From CAZLMW01 sp964560875 (GTDB lineage Bacteria; Myxococcota_A; UBA9042), in assembly GCA_964560875.1 (NCBI GenBank), contig CAZLMW010000062.1, forward strand, positions 1 to 43,629: a stretch of DNA of 43,629 nt, written 5' to 3'. The notes under the pieces were generated by a model. The model saw only the letters and a list, made by a program, of their open reading frames with translations. It did not search any database and was not told where the DNA came from. Within the stretch, counting starts at the first letter, position 1, and each line of letters begins with the position of its first letter. Below are positions 30,831-38,738 of the stretch, in pieces. The position numbers and the translations under genes were made by a program.

Positions 30831-33395
30831 GTGGCAGATCTCCGCAAAGGCTACTGGGTCGAGTTGATCCCCGGCGAACGCACCGACGGTTCGCTGGCCA
30901 TCGGTTTTGTCGCCAAGCGGACCTTCACGATCCCGGTCGACGACGCTGTCATCCAACCCCTCGAAGACGACGAACAGCCGCCCTTCCTCGAAGAAGATCG
31001 GTACGACGACGGCGACGCCGAGACCGCGCCACCCACCCTCGAACACGAGCTGGTGATGGAAAAAGGTGCCTGCGACGTGATCGTGGTGGGAAAGGCCCAC
31101 GCTCCAGGCGGCAAACCCGCGCCTCAATTCGACTGCTCGCTCCGCGTGGGGACCCGCAAACGCACACTGCGAATCCTCGGCCCGCGCAAGGCCCTGTGGG
31201 TGCCCTACCGCAAGAAGCAGGGCAAACCCGTCCCACAGCTGCCGCGCTTCTCCGATCCGGAGCCGATCAAGACCCTTCCGCTGTCCTACGTGCACGCGTA
31301 CGGCGGGTCCTCGTGGGTGATCCACGACCCCGAGACGATGCGCATCATGAAGGAGGTCAACGCGGTCATCGACGCCGAAAACGCCGAAGAAGCCGAAAAG
31401 AAGGCCGCCCAGCTCGCCGAAAAAGCCAAGGCGGAGGAGAAGGCCAAGAAGGAAGCCGACGAAAAAGCGTTCCTCGAAGAAGGCGTCGGCATGGTCAGCG
31501 GCGAGGACGAGAAGCTGCTGCGCGGCGACGGCTCCTTTGGCTATGACAAAGAAGGCGTGCGCAAACACGACGGCACCTGGGGCGTGCACACGAGCAACGA
31601 CGGCACCGCGATCATGGACGTCGAGGCGTTCGAGCAGTGGCAGCAGACCCAGGCCGAAAAAGAAGCCGCTGCCGTCGAGGCCGCCGCCAACAAAGCCGCC
31701 GAAAAGAAGTCGCGGAAGCGCAAGAACGCCGCCGGTGAGTTCATCGAGGTCGACGAAGGCGTGGAGATCCTCGACGACGACACGCTCAAGGCCGAGCTCG
31801 AAAAGTCCGCCGCCGAGCAGGAAGAGATGCGCAAGGCATGGGCCGACGCCGCCGGGCAGCGCGCCGCCGAGTCCGTGCTGCAAAACGACGGCACCCGTGT
31901 CTTCGACGCGTCGATGATCGACCAGATCGACAAGGGTGAAGGCTGGGAAGACGACCTGCAGAGCGAGCTGAAGGACACCGACGCCGAAGTCGAGCAAGAG
32001 CGCCTCGCCGCCATCAAGGAGCGCCGCAAGAAGCTCGAAGAGAAGCTCGCGGAACACCCCAAGCTGCCGTGCCCCACCAACCCGTTCGGCAAGGGCTTTC
32101 TGGCCAGCCACGTCAAGATGCTCATCGACCGGCTCGAGCTGCCCCAGATCGAGAGCCCGGCGGCGCCGCTGACCCCAAAGGACCTGCTACAGGACTTCAT
32201 GGACCTGTCGAAGGTGCCGCTGCCCGCCGGTTTTTCAACTTACCCGCGCCAGGCCCGCCCGCGCGTCGATTTCGCCGGCGCCTACCCGAGCGATCTCGTC
32301 GACTGGGCGAGCGTGCAGGACGAACAGAAGCGCGCGCTCGACCTCGAAAAAGACGAAGACGTCCAGGCTTTGCGCGAGATGGACAAGCGCGAGACACCCG
32401 GCGGCATGGACCCGCGCTACTTCAACAGCGCGCCGCCCGATATGCACTGGCAGCGCATCGATGGCGACGAAGAGATCGCGCTGGAGAACCTCTCCGAAGA
32501 CGGCCACCTGTTCTTCCGGCTGCCCGGCAAGGCGATCCAAGCGGAGCTGGACCGTGGCAATGGCGTCGAGCGGCTCGATCTCGCGATGGACACGCTCGTG
32601 ATTGAGCCCGATGAACGGCAGGTCACGATGATCTGGCGCGGTCACTACCCGCTGAGCAGCTGGGACGAGCTCGAAACCTACCCGCACATGGTCGGCTGGG
32701 TGCTCGATCTCGACATCAAGGACAAGCGCAAGCAGGACTGGGAAGCGGCGAGCAAGAAGAAGGAAGGCACGGCGATGCTCGACATCTCCGAGCTCGAAGA
32801 GGCCGACGAGTACTGGAAGACCATCAGCGACGAACGCAAGGCCAAAGAGGCGGCGACGATGGCGGCGGTCGAAGGCACCCAAGCGCTGGATATCGACCGG
32901 ATGGGCCTGTACCGGCAAAACGAAGACGAAGGCTGGGTCAAAGAGGCCAGCGACGGGACCGTCGACGAAAAGGCGCTCGAGCAGCAGAAGAAAGACGAAG
33001 AGGCATACCTCGAGAAGAAGCACGCCGCGCTCAAGGCGCTCGAAGACAAGGAAGCCAAGGAGCAGGATCGCCGCGAGGAAGTCGCCGAGGCCGTCCAGGC
33101 GGAAAAGCCGATCCCGCCCCCCGATGCCAAGAAGACGCCCAAGCAGCTCAAGGCCAAGGCGGCGAAGAAGGCGGCGGCGGCGAAGAAAGCTGGCGGTGCT
33201 GCCGGCGGTGCAAAGAAGGCGGCCGGTGGCGCGAAGAAGGCGGCCGGTGGCGCGAAAAAGGCGGCCGATGGCGCGAAGAAAGCTGCGGGCGGCACGAAGA
33301 AAGCTGCGGGCGGTGCCAAGAAAGCCGCTGGCGGGGCCAAAAAAGCTGCACGTGCCCCAAGAAAGCCCAGAAAACCGCGCGCCAAGAAGAGTTGA
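30831..33395 (+). CDS. DUF2169 protein with long charged insertion and histone-H1-like tail
   Basis: The protein has 854 residues from GTG 30831; this start lies just before the family start, and the frame back to 29691 is antisense to the mosaic gene. DUF2169 (PF09937) elements are IGFVAKRTFTIP (about 23-34), CDVIVVGKAHAPGGKP, HAYGG (Tyr157), NPFGKGF (Asn417), and a later LFFRLPGKAI and LDTLVIEPDERQVTMIWRGH-like segment (about 560-610). In the family, the YGG and NPxGxG motifs lie close together; here some 250 charged, coiled-coil-prone residues separate them. GTxx-hydrophobic-Asp motifs occur at Thr259, 355, 647 and 683. The last ~85 residues are Lys/Ala/Gly repeats like histone H1. DUF2169 proteins accompany T6SS spike and effector genes and probably help load effectors. 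Confidence 0.8.
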   Translation: MADLRKGYWVELIPGERTDGSLAIGFVAKRTFTIPVDDAVIQPLEDDEQPPFLEEDRYDDGDAETAPPTLEHELVMEKGACDVIVVGKAHAPGGKPAPQFDCSLRVGTRKRTLRILGPRKALWVPYRKKQGKPVPQLPRFSDPEPIKTLPLSYVHAYGGSSWVIHDPETMRIMKEVNAVIDAENAEEAEKKAAQLAEKAKAEEKAKKEADEKAFLEEGVGMVSGEDEKLLRGDGSFGYDKEGVRKHDGTWGVHTSNDGTAIMDVEAFEQWQQTQAEKEAAAVEAAANKAAEKKSRKRKNAAGEFIEVDEGVEILDDDTLKAELEKSAAEQEEMRKAWADAAGQRAAESVLQNDGTRVFDASMIDQIDKGEGWEDDLQSELKDTDAEVEQERLAAIKERRKKLEEKLAEHPKLPCPTNPFGKGFLASHVKMLIDRLELPQIESPAAPLTPKDLLQDFMDLSKVPLPAGFSTYPRQARPRVDFAGAYPSDLVDWASVQDEQKRALDLEKDEDVQALREMDKRETPGGMDPRYFNSAPPDMHWQRIDGDEEIALENLSEDGHLFFRLPGKAIQAELDRGNGVERLDLAMDTLVIEPDERQVTMIWRGHYPLSSWDELETYPHMVGWVLDLDIKDKRKQDWEAASKKKEGTAMLDISELEEADEYWKTISDERKAKEAATMAAVEGTQALDIDRMGLYRQNEDEGWVKEASDGTVDEKALEQQKKDEEAYLEKKHAALKALEDKEAKEQDRREEVAEAVQAEKPIPPPDAKKTPKQLKAKAAKKAAAAKKAGGAAGGAKKAAGGAKKAAGGAKKAADGAKKAAGGTKKAAGGAKKAAGGAKKAARAPRKPRKPRAKKS
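33205..33345 (+). repeat. Tandem repeat encoding the AKKAAGG tail
   Basis: About seven imperfect 21-bp units encode GGAKKAA-type heptapeptides at the end of the DUF2169 protein. The repeats resemble histone-H1 and HU-like tails and could bind DNA or another polyanion. Copy number may vary between strains. Confidence 0.8.
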
Positions 33396-33734
33396 TGCGC
33401 GGAAACGGCGAATTTGCGGGCCGCGCACGGTCCGTGCTCGCAACCACACCGCTTAACGACTACTGTCTCGTTGCAGAGGGACCGATCAGTTGACGGCAAC
33501 GAGATGCAGCCGCGCAGCGGTGGTTGGGGTGAGGCACGAAAACGCCGCCCACTGCTGCCAAACAACGCGGACCGAGGGGTACCCCCCGCGAGGCCCCTTG
33601 CAAATGAACGCCAGTGGTCCGACGGACGGTCGGCGACTCATCAAAACCCCTGAAACGGAACACTAAATTGATTCGCGACGGCAGCGACCGCTGGAGCGGT
33701 ACGCTGACCCCGCCCTTCGCACGGAGCACCGCAC
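33396..33734. other. Intergenic region between the DUF2169 gene and hflX
   Basis: These 339 bp have no convincing gene. A perfect 9-bp inverted pair, TCTCGTTGC (33466-33474) and GCAACGAGA (33496-33504), could form a hairpin with a 21-base loop; there is no T-run after it. A GGGGTACCCC palindrome lies near 33576. The hflX promoter must be here, but no clear -35/-10 pair stands out. Confidence 0.5.
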
Positions 33735-35462
33735 TTGGCCCAAAGCGTCCACGGCAACACCACCGGCTTGTCGCCTCTCGAGCGAACGAGCCTCCAGAAA
33801 CTCTATCGTCACAGCACCCCGGTGGATCGCCTTGTCGGTGACCAGCTCGGCCGGCAAATGTGCCTGATCGCGGCGCAGACCAACCGCCAGGTCGGTGCGC
33901 TGATCGACCGGCGCGGGCGCGTGACCCACGTCATCATCGGCGATAACACCCAGATCGAGCTGCCCGACGTCGGCCGCCTGCGTGTCTCGAAAGGCCGGTT
34001 GCGCGGCGTGCGCCTCGTCCACACCCACCTCAAGGGTGAAGGTCTCACCGACGACGACCTGACCGACCTCGCGCGCCTCGGTCTGGACCTCGTGGTCGCG
34101 ATCACGCTCGACGACACGCGCCCCGGCCAGATGCATATCGGCCACATCGTGCCGACGAACCCGGGCGACATCATCCGCGACGTCCGGCCGCACGAGGTGC
34201 TCGACCCGATCGCCTGGCCGGCCGCGAGCTTCGACACCAGAGCCTTCATCGAGGACATCGAAGGCCAGCTCACCCGCGCCCGCCCGGTCGCCCAGATCGT
34301 TGACGCCCGCGAGTCTGCGCTGTTGGTTCATGTCGGACCCGAGACCACGGCCGAAGCTGAAGATCGCCTCGATGAGCTCGAAGAGCTCGCCCGAACCGCC
34401 CGCGTCAATGTCGTCGGACGCGTCTTGCAGCGCCGTCCCCCGCATCGCGAGACCGTGATCGGCAGCGGGCGCCTCAAGCAGGTGATCCTCGAGGCGATGC
34501 AGCTCGAAGCCGGCATGTTGATCTTCGACCAGGAGCTGTCACCGGCCCAGATGCGCGGGCTGTCCAAGGCGACCGAGATGAAGATCCTCGATCGCACCCA
34601 GCTCATTTTGGACATCTTCGCGAGCCGCGCCCGATCCGCTGACGGCAAGATCAAGGTCGAACTCGCGCAGCTCAAGTACCAGCTACCGCGCCTGTCATCG
34701 CGCGATGACGCCCTTTCGCGGCTGACCGGAGGCATCGGTGGCGTGGGGCCCGGCGAGACGAAGCTCGAGGTCGATCGACGGCGATGTCGCGAGCGCATTC
34801 ACAAGCTCAAGACGCAGCTCAAGAAGATGGGCAAGGGCCGCGCCACCCGTCGTAAGAGACGCGTCCGTGCCGGAATTCCGACGGTTTGTCTGGTCGGCTA
34901 CACCAACGCGGGCAAGAGCTCGCTGCTCAACGCATTGACCAAGTCGGACATCTTCACCGAGGACCTGCTGTTCGCGACCCTCGATCCCACGTCACGGCGC
35001 ATTCGTCTGCATGGCGGTGACCAGGTGGTGCTCACGGATACGGTTGGGTTCATTCGGGATCTGCCGGCTGAGTTGCTCGGTGCGTTCGAGACGACCTTGG
35101 AAGAGGCCCACGAAGCTGACGCGTTGTTGCTCGTCGCCGACTGCAGCCATGCGCAGCTCGAAAACCACATGCATAGCGTCGACCGCATCCTGCGCGAACA
35201 CGGGCTTTCGGATGTTCCACGGCTGCTTGCGCTCAACAAGATCGACGCCGCGATCGACAAGGCAACGGTTCGCGAGCTGTGCCGGCAACGTAAGGCCATC
35301 GTCGTGTCGGCCAAGACGCGCAAGGGCATCGATGACCTCTTGACGGGGCTCGACCAGCTGCTGATGCGCGCGCTCGATGAGAAGCGGTGGGCGCAGCAGC
35401 GCGAGTTGTCCGAGAAAAAGCGCAAGGCACGCGGCGATTGGACGCCGTTTGAGGCCAGCTGA
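33735..35462 (+). CDS. hflX: Ribosome-associated GTPase HflX
   Basis: The protein has 575 residues, longer than most HflX because of an extra N-terminal region of about 150 residues. The HflX N-domain has GSGRLKQVILEAMQLEAGML and FDQELSPAQMRGL. A helical linker carries IGGVGPGETKLEVDRRR. The G domain has G1 GYTNAGKSSL, G3 DTVGFIRDLP and G4 NKID. HflX splits stalled or inactive 70S ribosomes, notably in heat stress. TTG 33735 is the apparent start (the frame opens there); ATG codons appear only farther in. It converges with the small gene at 35494-35886 (31-bp gap). Confidence 0.95.
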   Translation: MAQSVHGNTTGLSPLERTSLQKLYRHSTPVDRLVGDQLGRQMCLIAAQTNRQVGALIDRRGRVTHVIIGDNTQIELPDVGRLRVSKGRLRGVRLVHTHLKGEGLTDDDLTDLARLGLDLVVAITLDDTRPGQMHIGHIVPTNPGDIIRDVRPHEVLDPIAWPAASFDTRAFIEDIEGQLTRARPVAQIVDARESALLVHVGPETTAEAEDRLDELEELARTARVNVVGRVLQRRPPHRETVIGSGRLKQVILEAMQLEAGMLIFDQELSPAQMRGLSKATEMKILDRTQLILDIFASRARSADGKIKVELAQLKYQLPRLSSRDDALSRLTGGIGGVGPGETKLEVDRRRCRERIHKLKTQLKKMGKGRATRRKRRVRAGIPTVCLVGYTNAGKSSLLNALTKSDIFTEDLLFATLDPTSRRIRLHGGDQVVLTDTVGFIRDLPAELLGAFETTLEEAHEADALLLVADCSHAQLENHMHSVDRILREHGLSDVPRLLALNKIDAAIDKATVRELCRQRKAIVVSAKTRKGIDDLLTGLDQLLMRALDEKRWAQQRELSEKKRKARGDWTPFEAS

Positions 35463-35493
35463 GGGCTCTGGCCGGTCTTTTACACGAGTCTTT

Positions 35494-35886
35494 TCAGCGT
35501 TTCCGCTTGAGATCGGCGATACCGCGCCGCTGACGCAACGAAGAGAGGTCCCGACCGGGCTTGGCGCCGACACCGGGTTTGAACTCGCCGCGTTCCATCT
35601 TCAGCAGCTGGCGGTCCCAAAGGGCCGAGATTATCTGCCAGCGCGCGATCATATTCTGCACTTTGAACCGCAAAGTGGCCGTTGCGTAGCCGGTTTTGCG
35701 CAGATCACGGACGTCGCGCTTGAGCCTGTCGTACTCCTTGAGCGGTGGAATCTTCTCGATCCCGTTGAAGTACATATCGAACTTGCGTTTGCACTTTTCG
35801 ATGCGGAGTTGCAGCGCGTCGAGCTTCTTGTTGGCCTCTTCAGAGCCCAGGACGCCGCGCGTCATCGCGGTCTTTTTCTTGGCCAC
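35494..35886 (-). CDS. Small basic helical protein of unknown function
   Basis: The protein has 130 residues starting at GTG 35886. Residues about 15-75 are strongly helical and coiled-coil-prone (EEANKKLDALQLRIEKCKRK), followed by GYATATLRFKVQNMIARWQ and a basic tail. The composition (many Lys/Arg, regular heptads) and good codon use support a real gene. I do not recognise a family. It is divergent from the lipoprotein gene at 36086 and convergent with hflX. Confidence 0.65.
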   Translation of the reverse strand: MAKKKTAMTRGVLGSEEANKKLDALQLRIEKCKRKFDMYFNGIEKIPPLKEYDRLKRDVRDLRKTGYATATLRFKVQNMIARWQIISALWDRQLLKMERGEFKPGVGAKPGRDLSSLRQRRGIADLKRKR

Positions 35887-36085
35887 ACGTGCCTCGCAAG
35901 TTGGCGGCTATTCGGGACAGGACACCGGATCCGGGTGCCGTTTACCCGTGCCTTCCCCTGTAGTATCGTGCCGCCCGTTCCACTTCTCAAGGCGTGATTG
36001 AAGCGCCACACCGGTTGTCGACGGCAGCTGTCGCTACTGCGCAACGGAATCTCGCCCCGATTCGACCGGCCCATCGGAGAAAAGC

Positions 36086-37612
36086 ATGTTCGAATCCGCC
36101 CCCCGCAACTGGATCGTGCCGATCGCGGCAGTACTCGTCGTCGCCGTCGCGCTGCCCGGCTGTGGCAAGAAGGACCCCGAAGAGCAGTTCGCGTTGTGGA
36201 GCAACAACGAGGCCGGCTTCAAGGAGATGGCCAAGTTCGTCCAGGGCAACAACGACCCGAAGATGAAGGCGCGCGCCCTCGAAGTGCTGATGGAAAACGG
36301 CCAGCCGTCGCAGGTCCGCGAGATCGCCGCAGGGATCAAAGAAGGCGAACGCGACAAGGTCCTCGCCGAGCTCCGTACGGCTGTTGCCAAGCACCTCAAG
36401 AGCCCCAACGAGCGCATCCAGGGGCACGCCAAGACGGTGCTGTTCGACATGCTCGACCTGCAATCGGAGGGCGAAGCGGACAACACCCGCAAGCTGCTCA
36501 GCGACTGGGCGTTTGGCGATATGAGCGTGGACGACAAGGCGCAGGTCATCGCCAAGAAGCTGTCCAAGCGCGCGACCCGCAGCGACATCGAGGCGCTGGG
36601 CAAATACGGCGTCAAGGGCGCCGAGATTCTGCTCAGCAAGGGCATCGAGAAGCCGGGCATGATGGCTTTCCTGCAGGGCATCAAGGATCCGGCCGCCAAG
36701 ACCGCGATGATCAACGGCCTACGCCGCTACCACGGCATGAAAGGCGGCAAGGTGAAGATCTCGGGCAGCGACCTCGGCTTCATCCAGCGCACCAAGCACA
36801 TCGACGGCCTGATGTACTTCTTTGAGATCTACGAAAAGCGCGGCGAGTCCGCCCACGAAGACGACGAGCAGGCCAGCTCGATGGCGATCGCGGCGGCCAT
36901 GCAGTGGGTCGAGAGCGACGAAGGCAAGAAGCTGCTCAAGGACAACTGGAAGGGCAAGTTCAACGCCGTGGCGCAGCGCTTCATCAAGCGCGCCAACTGT
37001 GACGACCGCTGGTGGGCCGCGCAGGTCATCATCCAGAACGAAGGCTTCGCCGGCCTCAAGTGGGCGGTCGAAAACCTGCCGGATGACCTCAACTACGGCA
37101 ACGCCGACCACGCCAACAACGACGTGAAGCTGATGATCACCGACTTCTGCACCAAGGACGTGTCGACCATCAAGGACGACAAGAAGGTCCACCAGTACTG
37201 GCTCGAGACCCTCAACCGCGACCGTGTCATCGAACGCGTTATCGCCATTCGCTGCCTGGTCGCTTACGGCGGGCAGGAAGCGTCCAAGGCGCTCAAGGCC
37301 TACATCAAGGCGCGCAAGAAGCTCAAAGAAGAGAAGATCATCGACCCGATCATCGTGCCGCCGGTGATGGAGAACATGACGCTGACCGACCTCGCGGTGG
37401 TGGCGCTCGACTCGATCGCCTACAAGGCCGACAACGACAAACTCGCCGCGGCTGGCAAGATCACCAAGGACCAGGCGAAGTGGCGCAACAAGTACACCGA
37501 GTTCACTTTCGACCGCAAAGGCAAGGTGTTGCGTGCGTGGGCCGGCGAACGGGCCGACAACAAGCTCAAGAAGCTCGCCAAGAAGAAGGCCGAGGGTAAG
37601 AAGAAGAAGTAG
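36086..37612 (+). CDS. HEAT-repeat-like lipoprotein
   Basis: The protein has 508 residues. A hydrophobic signal ends in the lipobox LPGC (Cys26), so it is probably a lipoprotein. The rest is almost all alpha-helical with paired helices of about 30-40 residues, e.g. DPKMKARALEVLMENGQPSQ and VIERVIAIRCLVAYGGQEAS, as in HEAT-type repeats. The C-terminus is very Lys-rich. Such repeats usually mediate protein contacts; the partner is unknown. The ATG at 36086 follows GGAGAAAAGC. A good terminator lies shortly after the stop. Confidence 0.75.
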   Translation: MFESAPRNWIVPIAAVLVVAVALPGCGKKDPEEQFALWSNNEAGFKEMAKFVQGNNDPKMKARALEVLMENGQPSQVREIAAGIKEGERDKVLAELRTAVAKHLKSPNERIQGHAKTVLFDMLDLQSEGEADNTRKLLSDWAFGDMSVDDKAQVIAKKLSKRATRSDIEALGKYGVKGAEILLSKGIEKPGMMAFLQGIKDPAAKTAMINGLRRYHGMKGGKVKISGSDLGFIQRTKHIDGLMYFFEIYEKRGESAHEDDEQASSMAIAAAMQWVESDEGKKLLKDNWKGKFNAVAQRFIKRANCDDRWWAAQVIIQNEGFAGLKWAVENLPDDLNYGNADHANNDVKLMITDFCTKDVSTIKDDKKVHQYWLETLNRDRVIERVIAIRCLVAYGGQEASKALKAYIKARKKLKEEKIIDPIIVPPVMENMTLTDLAVVALDSIAYKADNDKLAAAGKITKDQAKWRNKYTEFTFDRKGKVLRAWAGERADNKLKKLAKKKAEGKKKK

Positions 37613-37634
37613 AAAGCCCCGCGTTCAAAACGAG

Positions 37635-37675
37635 CATCGCCCGGCCTTGAAAGAGCGCGGGGGCGATGTGTTTTT
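37635..37675 (+). terminator. Rho-independent-type terminator after the HEAT lipoprotein gene
   Basis: CATCGCCC (37635-37642) pairs perfectly with GGGCGATG (37661-37668), followed by TGTTTTT. The 18-base loop is long but partly pairs. The position just after the lipoprotein stop fits termination of that transcript. Confidence 0.6.
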
Positions 37676-37747
37676 GGCTGGTTCTGAAGTTGGGCGAGTG
37701 GAGAGCAAAGAAGTCAGGCGCCGTCTGGGTAGCGGTTCGTGCTCCTG

Positions 37748-37807
37748 GCTGAAGTCGACGCGTGTTAGCTGAAATCGACCCGTGCTAGCTGAAGTCGACT
37801 CGGAAGA
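37748..37807 (-). repeat. Three 20-bp tandem copies of the FHA gene's last codons
   Basis: Units begin at 37748, 37768 and 37788, each starting GCTGAA(G/A)TCGAC on the plus strand. The right-most unit encodes the last residues (RVDFS) of the FHA protein with its stop nearby. The other two are slightly diverged copies lying downstream of that stop. Confidence 0.8.
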
Positions 37808-38594
37808 GCACCGACCCGACCATGATCTCATCGCCGGCTGCTAGCTCGACGGGCATGTCGGACACGCGCGAGAACGTGCCATTGAGGCTGCCAACATCGA
37901 CGACGGTGAGCTCGCCGTTGTTGTTCTCTAGGCGCAGGTGGCGGCCGGACATGAAGCGATCTTGCGGGAAGCTCAGGTCGCAGTTCTCGCGGCCGATCGT
38001 CAGCGTGTTCTTGTCGGTGGACGCGACGCGACCGGGCAGTCCGCCTTGAAGCAGCTGCGTGATGTGAAGCTGCGGTGGCGGCAGGGGCGTGCCAAATGTC
38101 TCGGGTGGCACTTCGGCGTTGGGGTCGATCGGGTCCTTCGGCGCGTCGGATCCCTTGCGCATGACAAGGTATTGCTCGCCGGCGAAGACGGTGTCGCCCG
38201 ATGGGATCCGCATCGCGCCGCGGTTGCGACGGAACGCGCCCGATGCGCCCTGGATCTCGGTGATCTGCGCGCCGCCGCCGTGGCACTCGAGCACCATGTG
38301 GCGATCATCGAGGGCGGTGTCGTTGGGAAACGAGACGTCGGCGTTGCGACCGATCACGTTGCGACCGGACTGCAGATCGAAGGTTGAACCCTCGGGCAGC
38401 GGGCCGCGAAGCACGACAAGCTGCACACCAGAGCTGCGTGTACGCCCGTAATTACGGGGTGGTGCCGCGGCTGGCGGTGGTCCGGGCGGAGGACCTGGAG
38501 GCGGTCCCGCCGCGGGCATCGTGTGGCCGCAGTGGCCGCAGAACTTGAAACCGGCTGGGACGCCAGCGCCGCAGTTGGGGCAAGAAGCTGCCAT
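37785..38594 (-). CDS. Zinc-ribbon protein with two FHA domains
   Basis: The protein has 269 residues. A short N-terminal zinc ribbon (CPNCG, CGHCG; about 5-25) is followed by a Pro-rich linker (PPGPPPGPPPAAAPP). Two FHA domains follow: the first at about 55-130 (GRNVIGRNADVSFPND, LDDRHMVLECHGGG) and the second at about 190-269 (TLTIGRENCDLSFP, MSGRHLRLENNNGE, VGSLNGTFSRV). FHA domains bind phosphothreonine, so this protein is a likely reader of Ser/Thr kinase signalling. ATG 38594 has AGAGG upstream; a longer frame from 38631 is possible. It is divergent from the penicillin-binding protein gene, so a link to cell-wall control is plausible but unproven. Confidence 0.88.
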   Translation of the reverse strand: MAASCPNCGAGVPAGFKFCGHCGHTMPAAGPPPGPPPGPPPAAAPPRNYGRTRSSGVQLVVLRGPLPEGSTFDLQSGRNVIGRNADVSFPNDTALDDRHMVLECHGGGAQITEIQGASGAFRRNRGAMRIPSGDTVFAGEQYLVMRKGSDAPKDPIDPNAEVPPETFGTPLPPPQLHITQLLQGGLPGRVASTDKNTLTIGRENCDLSFPQDRFMSGRHLRLENNNGELTVVDVGSLNGTFSRVSDMPVELAAGDEIMVGSVLFRVDFS

Positions 38595-38738
38595 TGCATC
38601 GACCTCTCGAAGTGGCGGTAACTTTTCCATGGGGAGCGACCGGTGGCAACCGGGGCCGGCATCGTAATCGTGTCGATTCACAAACCAGCGGGCATGGAAC
38701 GGGCGTTTTTCGTGTTGGCATCGGTGGGACGTGAAACC

